Source of the DNA: Deferribacteres bacterium
GTDB taxonomy: Bacteria > Nitrospirota > Thermodesulfovibrionia > UBA6902
Assembly (NCBI GenBank): GCA_030598625.1
Contig: JAUVPO010000158.1
Location: 1-5,023 of the forward strand
Reading direction: 5' to 3'
Length of the DNA: 5,023 nucleotides
Shown piece after piece: positions 1 to 5,023 of the stretch. The position numbers were made by a program, and so were the translations under genes. The notes beneath the pieces are model-generated. The model did no database searches. It saw only the letters and a program-made list of their open reading frames with translations, and was not told the origin of the DNA. Positions within the stretch are counted from its first letter, which is position 1; every line of letters starts with the position of its first letter.

Positions 1-268
<268 letters not shown>

Positions 269-302
269 CTTACTCTGATTCCTGCGATTGGATAATTTAA
301 TT

Positions 303-343
303 AAAAAAGAGGAAGTCATCTGTAAATGACTTCCTCTTTTTTT
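303..343 (+). terminator. Rho-independent terminator of the rRNA operon
   Basis: The left arm 303-319 and right arm 326-342 pair over 17 bp: an 11-bp core GAGGAAGTCAT/ATGACTTCCTC plus six A-T pairs. The loop is six bases (320-325) and the arm runs into seven T residues (337-343). It lies about 35 bp after the 23S 3' end, so transcription of the rRNA operon probably stops here. The A-tract on the 5' side makes it potentially bidirectional. Its outer arms (AAAAGAGGAAG and CTTCCTCTTTT) are identical to those of the terminator at 1993-2038. Confidence 0.92.
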
Positions 344-527
344 GCAAGGAGTTAGCTGTTATTCATGTTCCTCTATACTCAATAAGGTTGAAAAGAGAAA
401 AGTTTCATTAAGTATTCTCTATTGTTGAGTTTCTGAATTTTTCATCAATCTGCTAAATAACTTAAAGTTAGCTTTATTTTGAAATTTCTCTCAGAGTACA
501 AAATTTCTAATGTAAATAAATAATAAT

Positions 528-556
528 TTGACAACTAAAGCCTTTTATGATATTTA
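528..556 (+). promoter_or_regulatory. Candidate sigma-70 promoter for the peroxidase gene
   Basis: A perfect -35 hexamer TTGACA at 528-533 is followed, after a 17-bp spacer, by TATTTA at 551-556, a poor -10 (3 of 6 to TATAAT). It would give a leader of about 150 nt before the coding start. The region is so AT-rich that such matches are expected by chance. An alternative is the perfect TATAAT at 688-693, which has no -35 but would start transcription just before the ribosome binding site. Confidence 0.3.
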
Positions 557-687
557 TTTAATATATCTTATCTTCTCTTTTAAAAAATTAGATTCGTACT
601 AAATAAAATAATAGTTTCCTGTGGTAAGCTCGGCTTTTTTGTTGCGTGAAGGAGGTGATGCAAAAGAGGTAACTTAAACAAACATAA

Positions 688-693
688 TATAAT
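688..693 (+). promoter_or_regulatory. Isolated perfect -10 hexamer upstream of the peroxidase gene
   Basis: TATAAT lies 10 bp before the AAGGAGG ribosome binding site at 703-709. No -35 is visible at 16-18 bp spacing and there is no extended -10 TG. If used, it would need an activator and would give a leader of only about 16 nt. AT-rich context makes a chance match likely. Confidence 0.2.
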
Positions 694-702
694 TTCATTA
701 AG

Positions 703-709
703 AAGGAGG
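703..709 (+). promoter_or_regulatory. Ribosome binding site that sets the peroxidase start
   Basis: AAGGAGG directly abuts the first ATG (710), leaving no spacer. The in-frame ATG at 716 has a normal 6-nt spacer and a third ATG at 722 has 12. This favours initiation at 716 over the longer frame. Confidence 0.75.
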
Positions 710-715
710 ATGAAA

Positions 716-1942
716 ATGATTATGAAAAGTTTTTTTCGTGTATTATTTTTTATAGGGCTCGTAGTTTTCGTCTTGTCTCTGGGAACAGCATCTGCTATCG
801 ACCTTACATATAGAGAGATGTTAGGCAAGAATCTATTTTTTGATAATATTTCAGACCCTGACTGGATGTCCTGTGCCACCTGCCATGCTCCAGAGAGTGG
901 CTGGACAGGACCTATTGCCGGGATCAACGTGCACGGTGCTGTGTACAGAGGAGCGGTACCAACTCGTTTCGGAAATCGCAAACCGCCAAGTGCCGCGTAT
1001 GCTACATTAAGCCCCATTTTCCACTTCGATGAGGATGAGGGACTCTTCATCGGTGGTAATTTCTGGGATGGTCGAGCAACAGGAGAAGATCTTGGCAATC
1101 CTGCGGCTGATCAGGCACGTGGTCCCTTCCTGAACCCCGTTGAACAGAACAATCCCAGCAAGCAGGCTGTTATCGACCAGGTCTGCAGGGCAAAATATGC
1201 AGGCTTATTCGTGAGCGAGTTTCAGATGGAGTATCCCGGACTTGATCCCTGTGATTCCGACAACGTGGAGATGGCGTATGACTTTGTCGCCCTTTCGATA
1301 GCAACATATGAAGATTCCCGCGAAGTCAACCAATTTTCATCAAAGTATGATGCATATTTAGCTGGTGAGGTTGGTCTGACAGAGATGGAGGCTATGGGTT
1401 TAGAATTGTTTGAAGGCAAGGCTATGTGTTCAGCATGCCATCCAAGTGAACCAGGCCCTAACGGCGAACCACCACTTTTCACCGATTTTTCATATGATAA
1501 CCTTGGTGTGCCAAAGAATACGGAGAATCCATTTTACAAAATGGACAAAGTGTTTATCGATGGATCGCCCATTAATCCTGAAGGCATGGCTTGGATTGAT
1601 CCTGGACTGGGAGGATTCTTGGAAACAAGACCTGATTGGGCAAACATGTCCGAGGAGAATATGGGCAAACACAAGGTTCCTACTATAAGAAACGTGGCGA
1701 AAGGCTTTGGAGAAAGCTTTCCAAAAGCCTATATGCACAACGGTGTATTCAAATCTCTCAAGGAAGTTGTACATTTTTATAACACGAGGGACGTTGAGGA
1801 CTGGCCTGCACCAGAAGTATCCCAAAACGTCAATATAGATGAGCTAGGTGATCTCGGATTGACTGATGCAGAAGAAGATGCAATCGTTGCTTTTATGAAA
1901 ACACTTTCGGACGGTTTTAAGGTCAAGAAAAAAAATAAGTAA
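716..1942 (+). CDS. Periplasmic di-haem cytochrome c peroxidase / MauG family protein
   Basis: Residues 1-27 are a Sec signal peptide: basic start, a hydrophobic stretch FFRVLFFIGLVVFVLSLG, and a likely cleavage after TASA, so the mature protein of about 380 residues is periplasmic. Two CxxCH c-haem sites are visible, CATCH (C53-H57, bases 872-886) and CSACH (C238-H242, bases 1427-1441), the two-domain pattern of bacterial CcP/MauG. Family hallmarks include LFFD before haem 1, FWDGRA, GPFLNPVE and a C-terminal YMHNGVFKSLKEVVHFYN. Met340 of YMHNG fits the methionine ligand of the second haem, where MauG has tyrosine, so a peroxidase is more likely than a MauG oxidase. His73 lies 16 residues after the first haem histidine, as in Pseudomonas CcP. 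The usual reaction is reduction of H2O2 with electrons from small cytochromes or cupredoxins. The start at 716 is chosen from Shine-Dalgarno spacing; 710 would add two residues. The gene stands alone between two terminators. Substrate and physiological role are not proven. Confidence 0.93.
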   Translation: MIMKSFFRVLFFIGLVVFVLSLGTASAIDLTYREMLGKNLFFDNISDPDWMSCATCHAPESGWTGPIAGINVHGAVYRGAVPTRFGNRKPPSAAYATLSPIFHFDEDEGLFIGGNFWDGRATGEDLGNPAADQARGPFLNPVEQNNPSKQAVIDQVCRAKYAGLFVSEFQMEYPGLDPCDSDNVEMAYDFVALSIATYEDSREVNQFSSKYDAYLAGEVGLTEMEAMGLELFEGKAMCSACHPSEPGPNGEPPLFTDFSYDNLGVPKNTENPFYKMDKVFIDGSPINPEGMAWIDPGLGGFLETRPDWANMSEENMGKHKVPTIRNVAKGFGESFPKAYMHNGVFKSLKEVVHFYNTRDVEDWPAPEVSQNVNIDELGDLGLTDAEEDAIVAFMKTLSDGFKVKKKNK

Positions 1943-1992
1943 GAAAGTTAAGTAATTTCTTATCATTTTTTCTAAATCCTACGGTTATTAAG

Positions 1993-2038
1993 TAAATAAA
2001 AGAGGAAGCTATCGGCGGATGGCTTCCTCTTTTATTTA
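1993..2038 (+). terminator. Rho-independent terminator after the peroxidase gene
   Basis: The arms 1993-2013 and 2018-2038 pair over 21 bp with one G-T wobble (2010/2021), around a GGCG loop (2014-2017). The core is GAGGAAGC/GCTTCCTC, flanked by A/T-rich outer arms that supply the T-tract. The hairpin lies 50 bp after the stop codon. It is almost symmetrical, so it could act in both directions. Outer arms match the rRNA terminator at 303-343 exactly over 11 bases on each side, while inner stem and loop differ. Confidence 0.92.
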
Positions 2039-2053
2039 TACGGGAAGGGATAG

Positions 2054-2082
2054 TGTCAATAAATTGTCATAATTTTGTCATT
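2054..2082 (+). promoter_or_regulatory. Three TGTCA direct repeats at 11-bp spacing (Pho-box-like or activator site)
   Basis: TGTCAAT (2054-2060), TGTCATA (2065-2071) and TGTCATT (2076-2082) start exactly 11 bp apart and are separated by A/T-only spacers. The last two form TTGTCATAATTTTGTCAT (2064-2081), which agrees at 15 of 18 positions with the E. coli PhoB box CTGTCATAAATCTGTCAT as I recall it. No good -10 lies about 10 bp downstream, as a classical PhoB-activated promoter would need. The repeats instead lie at about -116 to -88 from the predicted start of the sigma-54-like promoter, a usual distance for an enhancer-binding activator. The identity of the binding protein is inference. Confidence 0.5.
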
Positions 2083-2142
2083 CCGGAGTAACCAGAAAAC
2101 ATTCCTATATTCTAACCGTTTGATTTTAATGAATTGTTCTAT

Positions 2143-2159
2143 TTGGCATATATTTTGCA
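2143..2159 (+). promoter_or_regulatory. Sigma-54-type (-24/-12) promoter for the PilZ gene
   Basis: TTGGCATATATTTTGCA matches the sigma-54 consensus TGGCAC-N5-TTGC at TGGCA and TTGC. The GG (2145-2146) and GC (2157-2158) sit at the required spacing, 12 bp from G to G. Taking the C at 2158 as -12 puts the start of transcription near 2170, only about 2 nt before the ATG at 2172. Sigma-54 promoters need an AAA+ activator bound upstream; the repeats at 2054-2082 could be its site. A chance match in AT-rich DNA remains possible. Confidence 0.5.
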
Positions 2160-2171
2160 ATATACTTAAAT

Positions 2172-2513
2172 ATGAATTTTCTGTTTAAGAAAAAGACAAT
2201 TCCCAATTATTTTGCAGAAAAAAGGGCGGTAAAAAGAATGGCCGCAAACTTGGAGACAAGGTTATCCTACGGTAACATGTTTTACACCGGAATTGTTTTG
2301 AATTTGTCCGAGAAAGGGATGTTTATTTCTACAAGGAGGTTTCTTCCTTCCAACACGACATTTTTAATAATTATCCGTATGGAAGATAAACTGCTGAAAA
2401 TCCCGGCCAAGGTCAAAAGGTTGACAAAAACAGACAGCTTTTATTATGGAATGGGGGTGGAACTTTTGACCCCGCCCGCTGAGTATCTGGAATTTGTTGA
2501 GAACATAAAATAA
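2172..2513 (+). CDS. Single-domain PilZ protein (c-di-GMP receptor)
   Basis: This 113-residue protein is essentially one PilZ domain. Both c-di-GMP-binding motifs are present: RxxxR as R18-AVK-R22, and the (D/N)xSxxG motif as N44-LSEK-G49. The remainder is alternating hydrophobic strand sequence ending in YYGMGVELL, typical of the PilZ barrel. There is no signal peptide or membrane segment, so it is cytoplasmic. Such proteins bind c-di-GMP and pass the signal to flagella, pili or polysaccharide machinery by contact; the target here is unknown. The start is fixed because the frame has a stop at 2130 and no other start codon before 2172, and the next ATG (2238) would cut off the RxxxR motif. 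There is no Shine-Dalgarno before the ATG, which with the promoter position suggests a leaderless mRNA. It converges on the PAS-GGDEF-PilZ gene with a 20-bp gap. Confidence 0.88.
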   Translation: MNFLFKKKTIPNYFAEKRAVKRMAANLETRLSYGNMFYTGIVLNLSEKGMFISTRRFLPSNTTFLIIIRMEDKLLKIPAKVKRLTKTDSFYYGMGVELLTPPAEYLEFVENIK

Positions 2514-2533
2514 CGGTATGGTTTTTTTCTCTA

Positions 2534-4258
2534 TCAGAGCGAAAGACCGCTTATAAATTTCTCCAGGGAACTTTTTACACTGTCGTTCATGTCAATAAAC
2601 TTTAATCCTGATTCATAACAAGGCAAACTTTCCCCCTTGTCGGTCTCGGTTCCTATTAAATAAGACCAGACTATTACGCCTGCTTGAGATATTTCCTTAT
2701 TATCGGCAGATAATGTCTTGATCTTGTAGATATTGTTAACGGCCAGGTGCTGAGAGGTTTTTAAACGTAATCCACCTATGCTTATATCTTTTATTTTAGC
2801 TTTGTCCGACCCATTGAGTTCAGCCGGGAAGCTGTTTGCAGTTTTGAAGCGTTTATATATGCGTCTCTCGGTTTTATCCTCTCTCAACAGCGGTTCAAGC
2901 TTATGACGCTTTTTATCTTTACTTATTAAATCATCTACCCGTGACAGAAATTTATCTGTGGAACACGGCTGTTCAGGATCGTAGCGCACAACTCCCATGT
3001 TGAGTGATAAGTTATAATTTTGAAGACCCTGTTCATTGTAAGTTTTTATTTTATCCGTAATATTTTTGATAATTATGTTTTCAACATTAAGTTCCGAGAG
3101 GTCTGTCAGGAGCACCGCGAATCTGTCTTTTCCAATCCGGCCTATTATATCCGACCCGCGAAAACTATTTTTTAAAATGTTGGCGGTATCCACTAATGCC
3201 TGGTCCCCTGACTTGTAGCCAAATTCATCATTGATTAGTTTAAGGTTGTTAAGGTATATATATAGAAGAGATATCCTCCTCCTTGTGCGGTCCGACAGTT
3301 TGAGCTGTCTTTCTGAAAATGTAAAAAACCCGTGCCTGGTGGAGAGGTCTGTAAGTTCATCGGTTACAGTGGCCGCACGCAGTTTCGCCTCCATTTTTTT
3401 CCGCGTGGTAATGTCGCGAACGAAGTTTTGAAAGACTTGACGGCCATTGTACTCAATGAGCCGACTGCTGATCTCCACCGGCATTTTCGAGCCGTCCTTA
3501 CGCCGGTGAACATGTTCAAATGTGACACTTTCCGTCACCTGCAATTCCCTGGTAATATCATTGCCGTGTGCGGAAGACAGAGGCAGATCTATTTCGTCAA
3601 TCGTTAAATTGAGCAGTTCTTTTTTTGTATATCCCAATCGCTTTGCGGCATTGTCATTGATGTCCAGGAAGCGGCGGGATGCCGGGTCTATGATAAAAAA
3701 AGAGTCATTGGCATAATTAAAAAAATTACGGTATTTTTCTTCTGACTTTTGCCGTGCTTCCGCCGCCTGCCTTTGCCGGGTGACATCTCTGATAATGCAT
3801 AAACTGTATTTTTCGCCTTTCAGTTCAATCGTTGAGGCATTGATTTCAACAGGTACGAGCTTTTCATCTTTTCTGAGCTGATTGATCCCGGATATGCCGG
3901 AGAGTGAACCCCTTTCAGAAATCTTTTTAAAGATTTTTAAAACCACGTCCTGCTCTTCCGCGGGATGGAGGTCTTCCACAGTCATGGTCTTGATCTCTTT
4001 AATGGTATAACCGATTATTCTGGAAGCCTCCGGGTTGCAGTCAAGAATTTTTAACGTTTCAGTGTGAATCAGATAGATGGCGTCAGCGGCGTTTTCAAAC
4101 AGGGAGCGATATCTATTCTCTGATTCCCGGATTTTCCTGTCCGCTTCTCTTGGAACGGCATCTGATTTTTCAAGTTCATCGACCCGCCCGCGCAGTTCTT
4201 TTAGCTCTCTTATGGGTTGATCTTTTGTTTTATCTTTATCATCCATAGTATGAACCAT
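2534..4258 (-). CDS. PAS-PAS-GGDEF(degenerate)-PilZ signalling protein
   Basis: A 574-residue soluble protein with no signal peptide or membrane segment. In order: a charged, probably coiled-coil N-terminus (about 8-48); PAS sensor 1 (about 45-162, ending CIIRDVTRQRQ); PAS sensor 2 (about 172-288, ending NFVRDITTRKK); a GGDEF domain (about 296-452, opening TVTDELTDL); and a C-terminal PilZ domain (about 463-572). The GGDEF signature reads GKDRF (376-380), and the metal-binding aspartate region reads YLNNLK (335-340) instead of DxDxFK, so cyclase activity is very unlikely. The RxxD inhibitory site is kept (R367-GS-D370), correctly placed before the signature. PilZ motifs are intact: R466-IYK-R470 and D491-IS-IG-G496. 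It probably senses a signal through PAS and binds c-di-GMP at one or both sites rather than making it. The start at 4258 is uncertain: it has no clear Shine-Dalgarno, and an in-frame ATG at 4246 is equally possible. Confidence 0.9.
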   Translation of the reverse strand: MVHTMDDKDKTKDQPIRELKELRGRVDELEKSDAVPREADRKIRESENRYRSLFENAADAIYLIHTETLKILDCNPEASRIIGYTIKEIKTMTVEDLHPAEEQDVVLKIFKKISERGSLSGISGINQLRKDEKLVPVEINASTIELKGEKYSLCIIRDVTRQRQAAEARQKSEEKYRNFFNYANDSFFIIDPASRRFLDINDNAAKRLGYTKKELLNLTIDEIDLPLSSAHGNDITRELQVTESVTFEHVHRRKDGSKMPVEISSRLIEYNGRQVFQNFVRDITTRKKMEAKLRAATVTDELTDLSTRHGFFTFSERQLKLSDRTRRRISLLYIYLNNLKLINDEFGYKSGDQALVDTANILKNSFRGSDIIGRIGKDRFAVLLTDLSELNVENIIIKNITDKIKTYNEQGLQNYNLSLNMGVVRYDPEQPCSTDKFLSRVDDLISKDKKRHKLEPLLREDKTERRIYKRFKTANSFPAELNGSDKAKIKDISIGGLRLKTSQHLAVNNIYKIKTLSADNKEISQAGVIVWSYLIGTETDKGESLPCYESGLKFIDMNDSVKSSLEKFISGLSL

Positions 4259-4411
4259 GTAACTAACCGCCCTGCCTTTGACCGGCTTGATACATTAAAG
4301 CTTACTATAAAAAATTGCGCTTGTACAGGGGGATGGCGGGTCCTCTTGTTTTAAAGCCGGGGCCTGTCATTAAAGGCCGTTATTTTAATGTGCCTGCCTG
4401 TAAAAAAAAAT

Positions 4412-4438
4412 TAAAGATAAATTTCAGAATGTCGATAT
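4412..4438 (+). promoter_or_regulatory. Sigma-28 (FliA-type) promoter for the chemoreceptor gene
   Basis: TAAAGATA (4412-4419), exactly 11 bases, then GTCGATAT (4431-4438) matches the flagellar sigma-28 consensus TAAAGTTT-N11-GCCGATAA at 12 of 16 positions with exact spacing. Chemoreceptor genes are classic members of the sigma-28 late flagellar regulon, which supports the call. Transcription would start near 4445, giving a leader of about 180 nt. Confidence 0.6.
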
Positions 4439-4612
4439 GATTGTGTAATTCAAGTAAACATTGTGGGCTTGATAAATAAAATACAGATAATAAGGGAGAT
4501 GGTTTTTTCTGAAGGGATAATAATTTCTGAAGGAACCTGAGACAGCCATTATCGGAAAAAAAGAGAGGAGGCAGGTGTCAATAAGAAGTTTTAAATCAAT
4601 CAAAAAAGTTTT

Positions 4613-4619
4613 AAGGAGG
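4613..4619 (+). promoter_or_regulatory. Ribosome binding site of the chemoreceptor gene
   Basis: AAGGAGG is a strong Shine-Dalgarno 7 nt before the first of two tandem ATG codons (4627 and 4630). The first ATG has the better spacing. Confidence 0.85.
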
Positions 4620-4626
4620 AAGAAAA

Positions 4627-5023
4627 ATGATGAAATTAGGAGATATACCGGTAGGGACGAAACTGATAAGCGGGTTTTTAATTGTAGCGGTGATAGCAGC
4701 GGTTGTCGGCGCAATCGGGGTGACGAACATCAAGACAATAGGAATGGCTGCGGATGTTATCATGGATGAGCAGGTGCCCCTTGCGGACGCCTCAATGGAA
4801 GCAATCATAGCCCTGATAACCGGCAGGGACGCGATGGGGGAGTTTCTGCTTCACGAAGACGCTAAAGAGCTCAACCAGATAGAAAACGAGTTTATGAAGG
4901 CCGGCTCTGACTTTGACGAGTATGTAAGTTACATTGAAAAAAACGCAGAAGGCGAGATTGTGGAGCTTGCGAAAGAGGCGGACAAGTATCACGAACAGTT
5001 TGAGGAAAACGCGGAGAAATTAA
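4627..5023 (+). CDS. Methyl-accepting chemotaxis protein, N-terminal part (runs off window)
   Basis: The frame opens with MMKLGDIPVGTKLISGF and stays open to the last base: 132 complete codons and no stop, so the gene continues beyond the window. Residues 13-33 form one transmembrane helix (LISGFLIVAVIAAVVGAIGV). The next 100 residues are acidic and helical, with no CxxCH or other cofactor motif. They look like the start of a periplasmic four-helix-bundle ligand-binding domain, with DEQVPLADASMEAIIALITGRD and runs of heptad-like Glu/Lys/Leu. The start KLGxxxxxTKLixGF is the usual opening of membrane chemoreceptors. The HAMP and CheA/CheW-signalling domains that would prove the call lie outside the window; a sensor kinase with the same N-terminus is the main alternative. 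The sigma-28-like promoter supports a chemotaxis role. The ligand is unknown. Confidence 0.82.
   Translation, partial: MMKLGDIPVGTKLISGFLIVAVIAAVVGAIGVTNIKTIGMAADVIMDEQVPLADASMEAIIALITGRDAMGEFLLHEDAKELNQIENEFMKAGSDFDEYVSYIEKNAEGEIVELAKEADKYHEQFEENAEKL

Larger units (their letters stand above)
344..702. other. AT-rich intergenic region between rRNA terminator and peroxidase gene
   Basis: About 360 bp without a supportable gene on either strand. I see no tRNA, 5S rRNA or riboswitch motif. A reading frame on the minus strand from the peroxidase gene into this gap is antisense shadow and low-complexity sequence. The visible content is two weak promoter candidates (528-556 and 688-693), a tiny stem AAGC-TCG-GCTT followed by T residues (626-640) that is too short to call a terminator, and an extended Shine-Dalgarno sequence at 649-659 that precedes only a four-codon frame. 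Confidence 0.6.
4259..4626. other. Divergent intergenic region between the PAS-GGDEF-PilZ and chemoreceptor genes
   Basis: This 368-bp region holds the upstream DNA of both divergent genes. On the plus strand it contains the sigma-28-like promoter at 4412-4438, a leader of about 180 nt and the ribosome binding site at 4613-4619. For the minus-strand gene I see only a lone -10-like TATAGT (4309-4304) with no -35. Short direct repeats lie in the leader: GATAATAA at 4486 and 4516, TTTCTGAAGG at 4506 and 4524, and AAGTTTTAA at 4586 and 4606. A GC-rich inverted pair GGCCT/AGGCC (4361-4378) is too weak to call. I found no GEMM (c-di-GMP riboswitch) pattern and no credible small gene. Confidence 0.6.

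Noticed and set aside
269..302. Possible 5S rRNA or tRNA after the 23S gene
   Set aside because: The space is about 34 bp, far too short for either, and no 5S or tRNA consensus is seen further into the gap.
580..1098. A 172-residue minus-strand reading frame over the start of the peroxidase gene
   Set aside because: It lies antisense to well-supported peroxidase codons, including the first haem site, then runs into AT-rich low-complexity sequence, and resembles no family I know.
4361..4378. GGCCT/AGGCC inverted pair followed by T-rich sequence
   Set aside because: It is only a 5-bp stem with an 8-base loop and no gene ends before it on the plus strand, so I do not call a terminator.
4440..4626. 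Possible c-di-GMP riboswitch (GEMM) in the chemoreceptor leader
   Set aside because: The location would be attractive, but the conserved GEMM core blocks and a matching paired architecture are not visible in this A-rich leader.
4424..4714. A 96-residue minus-strand frame across the chemoreceptor leader
   Set aside because: It is antisense to the chemoreceptor start and leader; its hydrophobic look comes from the A-rich plus strand, and I see no start signal.
4575..4769. A 64-residue plus-strand frame starting with GTG behind a GAGGAGG purine run
   Set aside because: Most of it overlaps the chemoreceptor in another frame and reads as Arg/Cys/Asn-rich shadow sequence; the ribosome site is only 3 nt from the GTG, whereas the chemoreceptor frame has its own ideal site.

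Overview
The window looks like chromosome from a Gram-negative, probably flagellated bacterium that carries c-type cytochromes. The pointers are a periplasmic di-haem peroxidase with a signal peptide, a chemoreceptor behind a sigma-28-like promoter, a sigma-54-like promoter, and several c-di-GMP-binding domains. Coding DNA has moderate GC and the intergenic DNA is very AT-rich. I cannot name the taxon. A deltaproteobacterial (Desulfobacterota), Nitrospirota or anammox-like lineage would fit, but this is a guess from protein style.

Layout. (1) Bases 1-268 are the 3' end of a 23S rRNA gene, from the sarcin-ricin loop to the mature 3' end. A strong terminator follows about 35 bp later, with no room for a 5S gene. 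(2) Bases 345-702 are an AT-rich gap with weak promoter candidates and one striking extended Shine-Dalgarno sequence. (3) Bases 716-1942 encode a secreted di-haem cytochrome c peroxidase/MauG-family protein, closed by a second strong terminator whose outer arms match those of the rRNA terminator. (4) Bases 2040-2171 form a compact regulatory region: three TGTCA direct repeats at 11-bp spacing that resemble a Pho box, then a -24/-12 (sigma-54) promoter whose expected start lies about 2 nt before the next ATG. (5) Bases 2172-2513 encode a single-domain PilZ protein. (6) Tail to tail with it, on the minus strand (4258-2534), is a PAS-PAS-GGDEF-PilZ protein. Its GGDEF active site is ruined, but its RxxD inhibitory site and PilZ motifs are intact. 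(7) Divergent from that gene, after a 368-bp gap with a sigma-28-like promoter, starts a methyl-accepting chemotaxis protein that runs off the window end at base 5023.

How the genes may work together (inference): the right half looks like a small c-di-GMP and motility neighbourhood. It has two PilZ receptors, one fused to a likely catalytically dead GGDEF with its product-binding site kept, beside a chemoreceptor. Each gene appears to have its own promoter, possibly read by different sigma factors. The peroxidase gene sits alone between two terminators and shows no link to either side.
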